Shown here piece after piece: positions 11,291 through 22,328 of a stretch of DNA of 61,506 nt (within the stretch, counting starts at the first letter, position 1; each line of letters begins with the position of its first letter). The DNA is from an uncultured beta proteobacterium. GTDB lineage: Bacteria > Pseudomonadota > Gammaproteobacteria > Burkholderiales > SG8-41. Under the pieces are notes generated by a model that searched no databases, was not told the origin of the DNA, and was given only the letters and a program-made list of their open reading frames with translations. Location of the stretch: NCBI GenBank assembly GCA_903893565.1, contig CAITMU010000060.1, forward strand, positions 1 to 61,506. Reading direction: 5' to 3'. A program made the position numbers and the translations under genes.

Positions 11291-12154
11291 TTAAACAGCT
11301 GCCGCACCGGCAACAATTTCTGATAATTCTTTGGTAATACTGGCCTGGCGTGACTTGTTATAAATTAAGGTTAATTCATCAATCACTGTGGCGGCATTAT
11401 CCGAGGCCGACTTCATTGCAACCATTCTGGCAGATTGCTCTGAAGCCATATTTTCTGTCACCGCTTGATAAATCAATGCTTCAACATAACGATTTAACAC
11501 TTGTTCCAAAACAATTTTTGCATCGGGTTCGTATAAATAATCCCATGGACCCGTTGGTACATCTAAGGCTTCCCCAGAAAGCGGCAACAACTGCTCCGCA
11601 ACGGGCTCTTGTTTCATGGTATTCACAAATCGGGTATTAAATATCATCAAACGGTCAAATCGACCCTCAATGTAACCATCCATCATGATTTTAATGGCGC
11701 CAATGAGTTTTTCTAATTGTGGCTTATCTCCCAGACCGATCACCTGTGAAACAATATTAGCCCCCATGCGTTGCATAAAACCCAAGCCCTTATTGCCTAA
11801 CGCACACACTTCTACTTGGTTACCTGCTTGCTCCCAGGCCTTAATCTTGGTGTGAGCCAATCTTAGAATGTTGGTATTAAGTCCCCCGCACAATCCCTTA
11901 TCGGTGGTTATAACAATAACCCCAATTCGTTGGGAAGCGCTATTAGCAACCAAAAATGGATGTCTATATTCCGGGTTAGCATGACTGATATGGGCAGCCA
12001 CCACTCTAATCTTTTCCGCGTACGGTCGCGCAGTACGCATGCGCTCTTGCGCCTTGCGCATCTTAGATGCGGCAACCATCTCCATTGCCTTAGTGATCTT
12101 ACGTGTGTTTTGCACACTTTTGATCTTATTGCGGATTTCCTTAGAGCCGGCCAT
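11291..12154 (-). CDS. atpG: ATP synthase F1 subunit gamma
   Basis: 287 aa. Central rotor stalk. The N-terminal helix [24 protein letters not shown] and the C-terminal helix ([21 protein letters not shown] ...) form the coiled coil inside the alpha3beta3 ring; [12 protein letters not shown] is the conserved core strand. 44 bp separate it from atpD and 92 bp from atpA. Confidence 0.98.
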   Translation of the reverse strand: MAGSKEIRNKIKSVQNTRKITKAMEMVAASKMRKAQERMRTARPYAEKIRVVAAHISHANPEYRHPFLVANSASQRIGVIVITTDKGLCGGLNTNILRLAHTKIKAWEQAGNQVEVCALGNKGLGFMQRMGANIVSQVIGLGDKPQLEKLIGAIKIMMDGYIEGRFDRLMIFNTRFVNTMKQEPVAEQLLPLSGEALDVPTGPWDYLYEPDAKIVLEQVLNRYVEALIYQAVTENMASEQSARMVAMKSASDNAATVIDELTLIYNKSRQASITKELSEIVAGAAAV

Positions 12155-12246
12155 AGTTTTGGTTAGAGATTGATAGTGGCGTTACAGCCATTGAGTTAAT
12201 TTGAATGTTTGACGTTGTTCATCTTTTGTAGGACTACCCCACAAAA

Positions 12247-13788
12247 TTAATAGGTTCCGTTTTGTTTCCAGTCTTTGATGGCTTCATTTAATGTGGCTTC
12301 ATCCTCTTTGGACAAATCCTTAGTCTCTTCTATGCGCTGAATCAATCCAGCGTATTTAGCCTTGATAAAATCTCTCATAGAGCGTTCTGCTGCCAAGGCT
12401 TTTTTAACTTCTACGTCATCAAAATACCCACCGTTTACGCCAAACAACGTCAAAGCCATTTCCCATACTTGCAAGGGCTCATACTGTGGTTGTTTCATCA
12501 ATTCGGTGACTAAACGTCCGCGCTCTAATTGCTTACGCGTTGCTTCATCCAAATCGGAGGCGAACTGTGCAAAGGCCGCCAATTCTCGATACTGCGCTAA
12601 GGCTAAACGTACACCACCACCGAGTTTTTTAATGACCTTGGTTTGTGCCGCACCGCCCACACGAGACACTGAAATACCGGCATTAATCGCAGGACGTATC
12701 CCAGAATTAAATAAATCCGTTTCCAAAAAGATCTGGCCGTCGGTAATTGAAATAACGTTTGTCGGCACGAAAGCCGTCACGTCTCCCGCTTGAGTTTCAA
12801 TGACCGGCAAAGCTGTCAATGATCCTGTTTTTCCTTTGACTTCGCCTTTAGTGAACGCTTCTACATAAGCTACGTTTACTCGGGCGGCCCGCTCCAATAA
12901 ACGGGAATGTAGATAAAACACATCGCCTGGATACGCTTCACGACCAGGTGGACGGCGGAGTAACAAAGAAACTTGACGATAGGCCCACGCTTGTTTCGTT
13001 AAATCGTCATAAACAATTAAAGCATCCTGTCCGCGATCACGAAAATACTCGCCCATTGTACATCCCGAATAAGGGGCAATAAATTGCATGGCCGCCGATT
13101 CAGAGGCGGTAGCAGCCACCACAATGGTGTACTCCATCGCACCGTATTCTTCTAACTTACGGATGACATTTTTAATCGAGGAGGCTTTTTGTCCTATAGC
13201 GACATAAATACAAATTAGATCCTTACCCTTTTGATTAATAATGGCGTCAATCGCAACGGCCGTCTTACCGGTTTGACGGTCACCAATAATTAATTCCCGT
13301 TGCCCTCGTCCCACAGGCACCATGGAATCAATCGATTTCAATCCTGTTTGAACCGGCTGTGATACCGATTGTCGGGCAATAACCCCTGGCGCGACCTTTT
13401 CAATCACGTCAGTCATTTTTGCATTGATAGGCCCTTTACCGTCTATCGGTTGCCCCAATGAATTAACCACACGGCCAATTAACTCGGGTCCGACAGGCAC
13501 CTCTAAAATACGGCCTGTTGTCTTGACTACATCACCTTCAGAAATATGTTCGTATTCTCCCAAAATCACGGAACCCACAGAATCTCTTTCTAGGTTCAAA
13601 GCCAAACCAAACGTGTTTTTAGGAAACTCCAACATTTCCCCTTGCATAACATCATCAAGTCCATGAATACGGCAGATACCATCCGTTACCGAAATTACGG
13701 TTCCTTGAGTACGGGTTTGCGTCGTACTTGCCACATTTTGAATACGACTTTTGATAAGTTCGCTGATTTCGGATGGATTAAGTTGCAT
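12247..13788 (-). CDS. atpA: ATP synthase F1 subunit alpha
   Basis: 513 aa. Non-catalytic nucleotide-binding subunit. Walker A GDRQTGKT at residues 169-176; [26 protein letters not shown] precedes it in two conserved blocks; the conserved [15 protein letters not shown] follows. Normal length, with no disruption seen. Confidence 0.99.
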   Translation of the reverse strand: MQLNPSEISELIKSRIQNVASTTQTRTQGTVISVTDGICRIHGLDDVMQGEMLEFPKNTFGLALNLERDSVGSVILGEYEHISEGDVVKTTGRILEVPVGPELIGRVVNSLGQPIDGKGPINAKMTDVIEKVAPGVIARQSVSQPVQTGLKSIDSMVPVGRGQRELIIGDRQTGKTAVAIDAIINQKGKDLICIYVAIGQKASSIKNVIRKLEEYGAMEYTIVVAATASESAAMQFIAPYSGCTMGEYFRDRGQDALIVYDDLTKQAWAYRQVSLLLRRPPGREAYPGDVFYLHSRLLERAARVNVAYVEAFTKGEVKGKTGSLTALPVIETQAGDVTAFVPTNVISITDGQIFLETDLFNSGIRPAINAGISVSRVGGAAQTKVIKKLGGGVRLALAQYRELAAFAQFASDLDEATRKQLERGRLVTELMKQPQYEPLQVWEMALTLFGVNGGYFDDVEVKKALAAERSMRDFIKAKYAGLIQRIEETKDLSKEDEATLNEAIKDWKQNGTY

Positions 13789-13809
13789 ATATTAGGCTCC
13801 TGATACTGC

Positions 13810-14346
13810 TTAATGGGTTAGCGCTGTCGCTAAAGCATCGAGCTTTCCGCGAACTGTGGCATCGATGACTTTATCGCCAACGACAATCTTGACTCCGCCG
13901 ATGAGCGTTGAATCCGTTTCTACTTGCACTGTAACTTTGTGCCGATACTTCGTCTCCAACTGCGCCACCAACAACTGTATCTGCTCTGCACTAATTGGCA
14001 GGGCTGAAATAATTTTTACTTCTAATTCGCCTTCGTGTTGTCGACGAAGGTTTTCAAATTGCACTCGGATGTGCGGCATTAGCTCCAAACGATGATTTTG
14101 GATCAATACCTCCACAAATCGACGTAAATCGTTTTCCAATGTATCCCCCAAAACAGATAAAACGAAGTTTTGTAGGTCTTGGCCCTGCACATTAGGATCA
14201 CGAATGCAGGATAGAACTCTAGTATCATTTACTACTGCATTTAAATTAGCCAGCAAATCAGACCACGCCGATAACTTTTCAGCCTGACAAGCTATTTTGA
14301 ATGCCGCTTCTGCATAAGGGCGAGCAACGGTGACGGGTTCGGCCAT
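13810..14346 (-). CDS. atpH: ATP synthase F1 subunit delta
   Basis: 178 aa. OSCP/delta family: an N-terminal helical bundle (VARPYAEAAFKIA) caps the alpha3beta3 hexamer, and the C-terminal part (ALPISAEQIQLL ... LIGGVKIVVGDKVIDATVRGKLDAL) contacts subunit b. It connects F1 to the peripheral stalk. Six bases separate it from atpF. Confidence 0.97.
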   Translation of the reverse strand: MAEPVTVARPYAEAAFKIACQAEKLSAWSDLLANLNAVVNDTRVLSCIRDPNVQGQDLQNFVLSVLGDTLENDLRRFVEVLIQNHRLELMPHIRVQFENLRRQHEGELEVKIISALPISAEQIQLLVAQLETKYRHKVTVQVETDSTLIGGVKIVVGDKVIDATVRGKLDALATALTH

Positions 14347-14352
14347 ATCAAA

Positions 14353-14823
14353 TTACAATTGTTGTTGTAAAGAATTTAAAATATCCGCATGCGCCTTAGC
14401 ATCGACTTCGCGTCGCAGGATTTGTTCTGCACCAGTAATAACTAAACTGGCGACTTGTGATCGTAGTGATTCTTTAGCTCTGGCCAACTCTTGTTCGATT
14501 TCAGCTTTTGCAGCCGCCTTTTCTCTTTCACCTTCTTGCTTAGCCGCTACTTTTGCCTCTTCAATCATTTGTGCAACTCGGCTTTCCGCTTGAACCACTA
14601 TCTCTTGTGCCCTATTACGAGCCGTCGCAATAGAAAGCTCAGATTGTCGGGCAGATACTTCGAGCGATTTTTTTCCCTCTTCAGCCGCAGCTAAACCACC
14701 GGCAATCATTTTCTGACGGTCTTCAATAGCTTGAACTAAGGGCGGCCACACAAACTTCGCGCAGAAAAATATAAAGACAAAGAAGGTAATGGCCTGAGCG
14801 ATGAGCGTTACGTTTAAATTCAT
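14353..14823 (-). CDS. atpF: ATP synthase Fo subunit b
   Basis: 156 aa. One N-terminal membrane helix ([23 protein letters not shown]) followed by a long alanine- and glutamate-rich coiled coil to the C-terminus, forming the dimeric peripheral stalk. Length and architecture match a single-gene b subunit; no b' copy is present. Confidence 0.97.
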   Translation of the reverse strand: MNLNVTLIAQAITFFVFIFFCAKFVWPPLVQAIEDRQKMIAGGLAAAEEGKKSLEVSARQSELSIATARNRAQEIVVQAESRVAQMIEEAKVAAKQEGEREKAAAKAEIEQELARAKESLRSQVASLVITGAEQILRREVDAKAHADILNSLQQQL

Positions 14824-14874
14824 AGACTTCCCCTGCGGGAATTATTTCTGTATGGAAGATAAAAAATGCAGCAT

Positions 14875-15180
<306 letters not shown>

Positions 15181-15206
15181 TCACACTTCATTAAATTTCA
15201 GTAGCC

Positions 15207-16016
15207 TTAATGCCCCTCATGAGCCATTGCCATATAGACAACCGTTAACATCATGAAAATGTAGGCCTGCAAAGCCACGATGAGGATGTGAAAAATTGAC
15301 CAGCCCAATGCTAATACACCACCAAAAACGGATCCCACTAGTCCCGTCGCAGCCCACATCCAAAGCAACATAAAGATAATTTCCCCTGCATAAATATTAC
15401 CGTATAGCCGTAAAGCGTGGGAAAGGGGCTTGGAAATATATTCTACTAAATTAAATAAGAAATTTAATGGCCAAAGCAAAAAATGAGAACCAAAGGGCGT
15501 GCAAAATAATTCATGAACCCACCCGCCCCAGCCTTTGACTTTAATATTGTAAAAAATCATTAAGCCCCAAATCGATAAAGCCAGAGCAAAGGTTGTATTC
15601 ACATCAGAGGTTGGTACTGGTTTCCAATGCTCTTGTTGCATAACATGTTCTGTCATCAACCCAGCCAAGTCCACCGGAATAAAATCCATCGCATTCATTA
15701 AGAACACCCAGATGAAAACCGTCATGGCTAACGGCCCCACAAAGGCTCGGTTTCCGTGGAAAATACCCTTGACCTGACTGTCAACAAAATCAAACAAAAT
15801 CTCAACAAACGCTTGACGACGGGTGGGAACTCCTGCCGTTGCGCCCCGCACAACCCACCACAATAGGCCAAAACCTACCACGCCTAAAGCCACGGATGTC
15901 AGGAAAGTATCCAAATGAAGTGTCCAAAAGGAACCTTCACCGAGTGAAATCGTCCGATTGGTTAAATGATGGCCAATGTAAGCGGTCGAATTTAACGCTT
16001 CAACTTCAACAGTCAT
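15207..16016 (-). CDS. atpB: ATP synthase Fo subunit a
   Basis: 269 aa, polytopic. Contains the essential arginine (Arg-203 in [14 protein letters not shown]) that interacts with the c-ring carboxylate at the proton half-channels, and the C-terminal helices ([18 protein letters not shown]). Second gene of the operon, 36 bp after atpI. Confidence 0.98.
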   Translation of the reverse strand: MTVEVEALNSTAYIGHHLTNRTISLGEGSFWTLHLDTFLTSVALGVVGFGLLWWVVRGATAGVPTRRQAFVEILFDFVDSQVKGIFHGNRAFVGPLAMTVFIWVFLMNAMDFIPVDLAGLMTEHVMQQEHWKPVPTSDVNTTFALALSIWGLMIFYNIKVKGWGGWVHELFCTPFGSHFLLWPLNFLFNLVEYISKPLSHALRLYGNIYAGEIIFMLLWMWAATGLVGSVFGGVLALGWSIFHILIVALQAYIFMMLTVVYMAMAHEGH

Positions 16017-16052
16017 GACTCTGTCTCACAAAATCGCTCATATTTCTATCAA

Positions 16053-16421
16053 TTATTCTTTAAGGCAAATTGCCATTCTAAAAATTAACACCGACATCAT
16101 AAAAGAGCACAAAGTCATCAATGAGTTAACTCTTGCATAACCCACCAACACAGCACTTAAAAGTAATATGATGAGAGTAACTCGTACTGCCTCAGCCCTG
16201 AAAAGTATACGTAAAACACTGCCGGCTGATCTTACCTTAGATCCTGAAACCATTAACGCATAGGCTAGATCCGCTACTTGATTCGCTAATCCGCCCAACA
16301 AAGCAGACACTCCCATCTCAAGCCCACCTAAGAGCCCACTTCCTAACGTCAACAACAAGGTCGCCACTATCTGCCACAGCATAACCACTCGCATCGGTCG
16401 ACTGGTAATGTGCTTAAACAT
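16053..16421 (-). CDS. atpI: ATP synthase assembly protein I
   Basis: 122 aa with four predicted hydrophobic segments (WQIVATLLLTLGSGLLGG, ALLGGLANQVADLAYALMV, VTLIILLLSAVLVGYA, MTLCSFMMSVLIF). AtpI proteins aid c-ring assembly or ion supply and vary in sequence; the call rests on size, topology and its place as first gene of the atp operon. It follows the promoter at 16448-16477. Confidence 0.88.
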   Translation of the reverse strand: MFKHITSRPMRVVMLWQIVATLLLTLGSGLLGGLEMGVSALLGGLANQVADLAYALMVSGSKVRSAGSVLRILFRAEAVRVTLIILLLSAVLVGYARVNSLMTLCSFMMSVLIFRMAICLKE

Positions 16422-16447
16422 CGGTAGGTGAACTCCCTAAGACCGCG

Positions 16448-16477
16448 ATTATAATGAGTTTATCCTGAAAAGGTCAA
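16448..16477 (-). promoter_or_regulatory. Sigma70 promoter of the atp operon
   Basis: Read on the minus strand: -35 TTGACC (16472-16477), an 18-bp spacer, then a perfect -10 TATAAT (16448-16453). It is 27 bp ahead of the atpI start codon and downstream of parB, so the ATP synthase genes can be transcribed independently of the mnmG-rsmG-parAB operon. Confidence 0.8.
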
Positions 16478-16512
16478 TCACTGAATCAGTTCTGTGATTC
16501 GTTTAAAACCGA

Positions 16513-17382
16513 TCACGATCTTAATTTCTGAATTAATAAATCTAAAACATCTAAATTGGCATAATCAATAATCAATTGTCCACGGCCCTTGGTTTTTTGT
16601 TTGATCAATAACGTCGTTCCTAATAATTGGGCTAATTCCTCTTGTAACCTCGCTACGTCTCGATCTGGCGTTCGTGGGACCCGGGGGGGCGGACGTGAGA
16701 CGATAGCACCAACTCGCCGCTCCACTTCCCGAGCTGAAAGTGCTTTTTCTACAATTTGATGTGCTAAAGCCACTTGATCTGCAGCAGGCAAGGCCAGTAG
16801 CGGCCTTGCATGGCCCATATCCATTTTGCCTTCCATCAGAAGCTGTCGTACGGGAGGAGCTAACTCTAACAATCGTAATAAATTACTGATTGCCGCACGG
16901 GATCGGCCTAAAGCCTCCGCGGCTAATAAATGTGTCAATCCAAACTCTTTAATCAACCGCTCTACACCGAGTGCCTCTTCCAAAGGATTTAAATCTTCTC
17001 GTTGAATATTTTCTATCAATGCGACTTGCAATACTATGGCGTCTGGCATGTCTCGGATAACCACGGGCACTTGGTTTAATCCTGCCATTCGCGCCGCCCG
17101 CCAACGACGTTCACCTGCAATGATTTCGTATTGGTTTTCCGCTTGCAAACGCACTAATATGGGTTGAATAATACCTTGAGATTTAATCGATTCGGATAGA
17201 CTTTTTAATTGCTCGGTATCCATAAAGCTACGGGGCTGATAGGGACCTGGCTTTAATTGATCAATATTTAATTGTGTCGGTTGATCGAGTGCCGCTCGGG
17301 GTTCGTTTTTCGGGCTGCTTTGACTGTTACCTAACAAGGCATCTAGACCGCGACCTAATCCTTTTAATTTAGCCATATTCAT
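16513..17382 (-). CDS. parB: Chromosome partitioning protein ParB
   Basis: 289 aa CTP-dependent DNA clamp that loads at parS and spreads to organise the origin region. The N-terminal KGLGRGLDALLG motif contacts ParA; the ParB/Srx core has GPYQPR, ENIQREDLNPLEEA and GERRWRAA; then a helix-turn-helix (GLTHLLAAEALGRSRAAISN) and a C-terminal dimerisation domain. The start could be Met-1 or Met-3. It is 14 bp after parA. Matching parS sites are at 20838 and 20949. Confidence 0.97.
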   Translation of the reverse strand: MNMAKLKGLGRGLDALLGNSQSSPKNEPRAALDQPTQLNIDQLKPGPYQPRSFMDTEQLKSLSESIKSQGIIQPILVRLQAENQYEIIAGERRWRAARMAGLNQVPVVIRDMPDAIVLQVALIENIQREDLNPLEEALGVERLIKEFGLTHLLAAEALGRSRAAISNLLRLLELAPPVRQLLMEGKMDMGHARPLLALPAADQVALAHQIVEKALSAREVERRVGAIVSRPPPRVPRTPDRDVARLQEELAQLLGTTLLIKQKTKGRGQLIIDYANLDVLDLLIQKLRS

Positions 17383-17396
17383 TTGTGTTGACTGCG

Positions 17397-18179
17397 TTAT
17401 AAGTGCATTTCTTGCCTACGATTTAACATCTCTCCTGCCAAAGCTATATAAGCTTGTGCGCCCTTAGAATTAAGATCATATTGCATTATAGATAAACCAT
17501 GACTCGGTGCTTCTGCTAAACGGATATTGCGCGGAATAACCGTTCGATAGACTTTATCGCCAAAATGGTCCATTAATTGTCTCGACACTTGTAATGCTAG
17601 CGTATTGCGAGGGTCATACATCGTTCGTAACAACCCTTCTATTTCAAGCGTTGGGTTCAAATGCTCTCTTACCCTTTTAACCGTTTGGACTAAATCCGAT
17701 AACCCTTCTAAGGCAAAATACTCACATTGCATAGGAATCATCACCGCTTGTGCTGCGGTTAATCCATTGACAGTCAGTAAACTTAAGGCCGGCGGACAGT
17801 CAATCAGTACATAATCATAGTCTTCTGTATGACATTGAAGGGCTATTTTTAGACGTTTTTCCCGTTCGTCCAAATCCACCATTTCTATTTCAGCGCCGGC
17901 CAACTCCCGGTTTGCCGGCACAACATCATAGTCATTGCCCCCAGACCGAACCCTAACATTCGAAAGGGGTTTTTCACCCAATAAAACTTGATAAATAGAA
18001 CCACTCAAATTTCTTTTATCAACCCCACTGCCCATCGTGGCATTCGCTTGAGGATCTAAATCTACCAATAAGACGCGTTGTTTCGTTGCAGACAAACTCG
18101 CCGCCAAATTAACCGCAGTCGTGGTTTTCCCTACGCCACCTTTCTGATTAGTAATCGCCAGAATTCTCATCATTTTCAT
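17397..18179 (-). CDS. parA: Chromosome partitioning ATPase ParA
   Basis: About 260 aa. Deviant-Walker ATPase that moves ParB-parS complexes over the nucleoid: KGGVGKTT (about residues 13-20), LLVDLDPQ and VLIDCPPALSLL. A longer open frame reaches back to 18230 inside rsmG. I place the start at 18179 because its ATG overlaps the rsmG stop as ATGA, matching the coupling at mnmG-rsmG, and because the protein then begins right at the ATPase fold ([15 protein letters not shown]). Two further in-frame ATG codons follow immediately and cannot be excluded. Confidence 0.96.
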   Translation of the reverse strand: MKMMRILAITNQKGGVGKTTTAVNLAASLSATKQRVLLVDLDPQANATMGSGVDKRNLSGSIYQVLLGEKPLSNVRVRSGGNDYDVVPANRELAGAEIEMVDLDEREKRLKIALQCHTEDYDYVLIDCPPALSLLTVNGLTAAQAVMIPMQCEYFALEGLSDLVQTVKRVREHLNPTLEIEGLLRTMYDPRNTLALQVSRQLMDHFGDKVYRTVIPRNIRLAEAPSHGLSIMQYDLNSKGAQAYIALAGEMLNRRQEMHL

Positions 18180-18802
18180 GTCGCTTTTAATATGATCAAA
18201 TGTCGCTCGGCTTGCAGGCCTGGCACCCATAAACGCTCGGCTTGATGAATCTGAAACGCGGAGGAGAGTCGAGCCATTTCTTCTGTGGGCAAAACCCCTT
18301 TCATCGCAAGCCAGTGCCCCCCTGGGTTCATTAAACGGGCACTGAGTGTGATAAAGGGGTTCAAATCTGAAAACGCACGTGAAATGATTTTAGTAAATTT
18401 TTGCTGGGGTTGATACGTCTCAAGACGACTACATACAACGGTGACATTTTTTAACCCCAAGTGAATGACCGCTTGTTTTAAAAAAGATGTTTTTTTTTGA
18501 TTACTATCTAAGACAGTGACCGCTAATTGCGGCAATACTAAGGCTAAAGGAATACCGGGTAGCCCTGCTCCACTACCCACGTCTAATAAGTTTTCTGCAT
18601 TGGCGACGTACGGTGTAACGGCTAAACTGTCTAACACGTGATGTGTCAGCATTTTTTCTGTGTTTCGTAATGCGGTCAAGTTAAACGTCTTATTCCACTT
18701 TTGTATTAAATCCAAGTAGTCTAGTAATTTTTCTTGCGTAGAAACACTCGCGATCAAATCTAGCTGCTTTATTCCAGCGGCCAATGGCTGAATTAGGCTC
18801 AT
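18176..18802 (-). CDS. rsmG: 16S rRNA (guanine-527-N7)-methyltransferase
   Basis: 208 aa, also known as GidB. The SAM-binding motif [16 protein letters not shown] and the [11 protein letters not shown] loop are intact. It methylates G527 in the 530 loop of 16S rRNA; loss in other bacteria gives low-level streptomycin resistance. Its start overlaps the mnmG stop by 4 bases, and its stop overlaps the parA ATG by 4 bases. Confidence 0.97.
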   Translation of the reverse strand: MSLIQPLAAGIKQLDLIASVSTQEKLLDYLDLIQKWNKTFNLTALRNTEKMLTHHVLDSLAVTPYVANAENLLDVGSGAGLPGIPLALVLPQLAVTVLDSNQKKTSFLKQAVIHLGLKNVTVVCSRLETYQPQQKFTKIISRAFSDLNPFITLSARLMNPGGHWLAMKGVLPTEEMARLSSAFQIHQAERLWVPGLQAERHLIILKAT

Positions 18803-20694
18803 GCGGTTTTTAATTGACCACTAAAGCCCCTTTTTGCATAAACCATCAAAACGGAAATGGTTGCAGGCGTAATGCCTGAAATGCGGGCCGCTTGGCCCAA
18901 GGTTTGAGGCAGGTGCTTCGCCAATTTTTGCTGCGCTTCTTTTGATAGCCCAGATAAAAGCGAATAATCTAAATTTTGAGGCAAACGCAACGTTTCTTGC
19001 TGTACGCTACGTTCAATTTCCATTTTTTGCCGTGAAATATAACCTTGATATTTTGCCTGTATTTCGACCTGTTCAGCCACTGCAGGGTCACTGACACCGG
19101 GCCCTGCTGTTGGCAATGTCATCAACGCTTCGTAAGAAACCATGGGACGACGCAAGAGTTCTTCGAGGGGATATTCCCTTTCAATGGATTGGCCTAATAC
19201 TTGTGTCGCTTCATATTGACTGACAATTCTCGGATTCACCCACGAGCTTTTCAATCTTTGCTGTTCTTTTTCAATACTTTGTCTTTTAATATCAAAGGCT
19301 TGCCATCTTTCTGCGCCGACGACACCTAATTGATAACCCCGTTCGGTTAAACGCAAATCTGCGTTATCTTCACGTAAAGATAAACGATATTCTGCTCGGC
19401 TAGTAAACATACGATAAGGTTCTGAAACCCCGCGCGTAATTAAATCGTCGACCAAAACACCCAAATAGGCTTCACTTCGCAAGGGACACCACGCCTCTTT
19501 TTCTTTGACCTGTAAGGCGGCATTGATACCGGCGAGTAAACCTTGCGCCGCGGCTTCCTCATAGCCCGTCGTCCCATTGATTTGGCCAGCAAAAAAAAGT
19601 CCTTGTAACGCTTTGGTTTCTAAAGAGTTTTTAAGCCCCTGGGGATCAAAATAATCGTATTCAATCGCATAACCAGGACGCGTAATATGAGCGTTTTCTA
19701 ATCCCTTAATCGAACGGACTAAAGCATATTGCACATCGTAGGGAAGACTGGTCGAAATGCCATTCGGATAATACTCATTAACGGTTAATCCTTCGGGCTC
19801 AAGAAAAATCTGATGCGAATCTTTATCCGCAAATCGCGTAATCTTATCTTCAATAGAAGGACAATATCTTGGCCCCACTCCTTCAATGACACCAGTGAAC
19901 AAGGGTGAACGATCCAATCCCGCCCGGATAATGTCATGCGTACCTTGGTGAGTATGGGTTATCCAACAGGGCATTTGTGCCGGGTGTTGTTCTTTTTTTC
20001 CTAAAAAAGAAAATACCGGTATGGGACTATCTCCTGCTTGCTCTAGCATGACGGAGAAATCTATGCTTCGGCCATCAATTCTTGGGGGGGTGCCCGTCTT
20101 TAAACGCCCCACCGGCAATTGAAGTTCTCGCAACCGATGCGCTAAAGTCAGCGCGGGTGGATCTCCCGCCCGACCGGCTTGATAGTTTTGCAAACCCACA
20201 TGTACGCGTCCCGCCAAAAAAGTACCGGCAGTTAAAATCACTGTTCGGGCATTAAAACGAATGCCTATTTGAGTCAAAACACCAACTACACGGTCCCCTT
20301 CTAATATTAAATCGTCTACCGCCTGCTGAAATACTTTTAAATTCGGGTGATTTTCTAACCGTTGACGCATATGTTTTCGGTATAACACTCGGTCGGCTTG
20401 AGCGCGAGTTGCGCGAACCGCGGGTCCTTTACTAGCATTCAAAATTCGAAATTGAATACCCGCCTCATCAGTCACCGAGGCCATCGCCCCACCCAGCGCA
20501 TCCACCTCTTTAACCAGATGGCCTTTTCCTATACCACCGATCGAGGGATTGCACGACATTTGCCCCAGTGTTTCAACGCTGTGGGTCAACAATAAGGTTT
20601 GACATCCCATGCGGGCCGCTGCGAGCGCGGCTTCGCTACCGGCGTGGCCACCGCCAACAACGATTACATCATAAGAATCAATTATTTGGATCAT
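18799..20694 (-). CDS. mnmG: tRNA U34 carboxymethylaminomethyl synthase, MnmG subunit
   Basis: 631 aa FAD protein (GidA) that works with MnmE to modify wobble U34 of tRNAs. N-terminal dinucleotide fold [19 protein letters not shown]; GidA signatures [12 protein letters not shown] and [20 protein letters not shown]; the helical C-terminal domain ([11 protein letters not shown] ... KRGFSGQ) binds MnmE. First gene of the mnmG-rsmG-parA-parB operon; the partner mnmE lies just upstream beyond a gap holding two parS sites. Confidence 0.98.
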   Translation of the reverse strand: MIQIIDSYDVIVVGGGHAGSEAALAAARMGCQTLLLTHSVETLGQMSCNPSIGGIGKGHLVKEVDALGGAMASVTDEAGIQFRILNASKGPAVRATRAQADRVLYRKHMRQRLENHPNLKVFQQAVDDLILEGDRVVGVLTQIGIRFNARTVILTAGTFLAGRVHVGLQNYQAGRAGDPPALTLAHRLRELQLPVGRLKTGTPPRIDGRSIDFSVMLEQAGDSPIPVFSFLGKKEQHPAQMPCWITHTHQGTHDIIRAGLDRSPLFTGVIEGVGPRYCPSIEDKITRFADKDSHQIFLEPEGLTVNEYYPNGISTSLPYDVQYALVRSIKGLENAHITRPGYAIEYDYFDPQGLKNSLETKALQGLFFAGQINGTTGYEEAAAQGLLAGINAALQVKEKEAWCPLRSEAYLGVLVDDLITRGVSEPYRMFTSRAEYRLSLREDNADLRLTERGYQLGVVGAERWQAFDIKRQSIEKEQQRLKSSWVNPRIVSQYEATQVLGQSIEREYPLEELLRRPMVSYEALMTLPTAGPGVSDPAVAEQVEIQAKYQGYISRQKMEIERSVQQETLRLPQNLDYSLLSGLSKEAQQKLAKHLPQTLGQAARISGITPATISVLMVYAKRGFSGQLKTA

Positions 20695-20837
20695 GATTTT
20701 GATAAAAAAAGGGTACGCATTATAACGAAACGGTTAAGCCCTGAAAAGTTATTTATTTTCTAGGCGAATGTCGGATTGTTTTCTAAAAAACAGGGGCAGC
20801 AAGTCTATACTACGCCGTTCTTATCACTTCATCATGG

Positions 20838-20853
20838 TGTTTCACGTGAAACA
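20838..20853. promoter_or_regulatory. parS centromere site 1 (perfect)
   Basis: TGTTTCACGTGAAACA, an exact 16/16 palindromic match to the bacterial parS consensus. It lies in the 278-bp gap between mnmE and mnmG, about 3.5 kb from parB and 4.2 kb from dnaA. Confidence 0.95.
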
Positions 20854-20948
20854 TAATCCATCATGACGAAGCACTTAACCGCCACCGGCCTGCTTGGGCT
20901 GTGATTCACTGGAATGGTGACGCCTTTTCACGCAACGTAATACAAGTT

Positions 20949-20964
20949 AGTTTCACGTGAAACA
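20949..20964. promoter_or_regulatory. parS centromere site 2 (15/16)
   Basis: AGTTTCACGTGAAACA differs from the parS consensus only at the first base; the inner 14-bp palindrome is perfect. It is 111 bp centre to centre from site 1, and sits 8 bp beyond the mnmE stop codon. Confidence 0.92.
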
Positions 20965-20972
20965 TCGACAGA

Positions 20973-22307
20973 TTATTTACCAATACAAAATCGAGAAAAA
21001 ATCTCTCCCAATAAATCGTCCGGCGTTATCTGCCCTGTAATCGTCATTAAATTTTCATGGGCTTGACGAAGTTCTTCGGCAAAAATTTCTTGTTGTAATT
21101 GTGTCTCTGACGCCTTCATCAGGTGTTGTTGGGCCACTTGCATAGCCTCTAAATGACGGGCTCGTGCCATGAAAACTCCGTCAGCAACACCTTGCCAGCC
21201 TAAAGCGCTTAGTATGGTTTTCTTTAATTCAGGCAACCCTTCCCCGGTCTTTGCTGAAATCCAAACTTGACTTGGATGGCTTTGTAATTGGGGTTGAGTT
21301 AACAAACAATCCATTTTATTAAAAACCGTAATCACCGGCAGTGAATTAGGAAATTGCGCCGATATCGCATCGTCTTCTGGTGTAAGGCCTAGCGTAGCGT
21401 CCACAATGAACACACATAGATCGGCTGTTTGTAGGGCCGACCACGTTCTTTCTATACCGATTGCCTCTACGATATCCGTTGCGTCCCGTAAACCTGCCGT
21501 ATCAACGAACTGTAACGACACCCCTTCACAATTAATATTCTGACGGATTAAGTCTCGTGTCGTTCCGGGGATTTCAGTCACAATCGCAATATCTTCTTCT
21601 GCCAAGCGATTTAATAAACTCGATTTACCCGCATTCGGTTTTCCTGCCAAAACAATAACCGCCCCCTCCCTTAATAGACGACCCTGTCCGGAACCAACAA
21701 TCAATTGTTTAAGATGAGAATCAATGAAAAAGAGTTGTTTTTTTTGATTTTCAAGGGTTTGGGGTTCAATGTCCTCTTCTGGGAAATCTAACATCGCTTC
21801 AGTCAAGGCTCTTAATGTCACTAATTCTTGCGCTATCTGATGTACAACCTTGGAAAATTCTCCCTGTATAGAACGATTTGCACAACGAGCCGCCTCTTCA
21901 GAGGACGCTGCAATAAGGTCGGCAACCCCTTCGGCTTGGATTAAATCCATTTTATTATTTAAAAAAGCCCGAAGACTAAATTCCCCAGGCTCAGCACTTC
22001 GAGCACCCAACATTAATATACGTCGTAGTAACTGTTGTAGCACCACGGGACCACCATGGCATTGACACTCTAAAACCTCTTCACCCGTATAAGAGTGGGG
22101 TGCCGGAAAATAAATGGCGATACCTTGGTCAATAAGGGTATCGGCATGATCCTGAAAGTGACATAAGGTCGCTACTCTGGGTTTTAGTGCTCTTGCGCAA
22201 AGTGAAAGTATTATAGGAGTGATCAAACGTCCTGAGACGCGTATTACACCGATACCACCAAGTCCTGGCGCAGTGGCAATAGCAGCAATAATATCGGTTG
22301 AGCTCAC
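20973..22307 (-). CDS. mnmE: tRNA modification GTPase MnmE
   Basis: 444 aa (TrmE). The N-terminal tetrahydrofolate-binding domain (SSTDIIAAIATAPG; GEFSLRAFLNNKMDL), the G domain with P-loop GKPNAGKS at 222-229, DTAGLRDA switch II and NKMD, and the terminal CIGK with the conserved Cys-441. With MnmG it installs the cmnm5 group on U34. It is 21 bp downstream of yidC, in the rpmH-rnpA-yidC-mnmE run. Confidence 0.98.
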   Translation of the reverse strand: MSSTDIIAAIATAPGLGGIGVIRVSGRLITPIILSLCARALKPRVATLCHFQDHADTLIDQGIAIYFPAPHSYTGEEVLECQCHGGPVVLQQLLRRILMLGARSAEPGEFSLRAFLNNKMDLIQAEGVADLIAASSEEAARCANRSIQGEFSKVVHQIAQELVTLRALTEAMLDFPEEDIEPQTLENQKKQLFFIDSHLKQLIVGSGQGRLLREGAVIVLAGKPNAGKSSLLNRLAEEDIAIVTEIPGTTRDLIRQNINCEGVSLQFVDTAGLRDATDIVEAIGIERTWSALQTADLCVFIVDATLGLTPEDDAISAQFPNSLPVITVFNKMDCLLTQPQLQSHPSQVWISAKTGEGLPELKKTILSALGWQGVADGVFMARARHLEAMQVAQQHLMKASETQLQQEIFAEELRQAHENLMTITGQITPDDLLGEIFSRFCIGK

Positions 22308-22328
22308 CGATTGTTACTTTCTAAAAAA

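Noticed and set aside
12362..12793. 143-codon plus-strand frame within atpA
   Set aside because: Antisense shadow of atpA with no recognisable motif and no ribosome-binding site.
16478..16512. Possible hairpin after parB (AATCAC ... GTGATT)
   Set aside because: The stem is short and not followed by a T-run on the minus strand; it overlaps the atp promoter region instead of forming a clear terminator.
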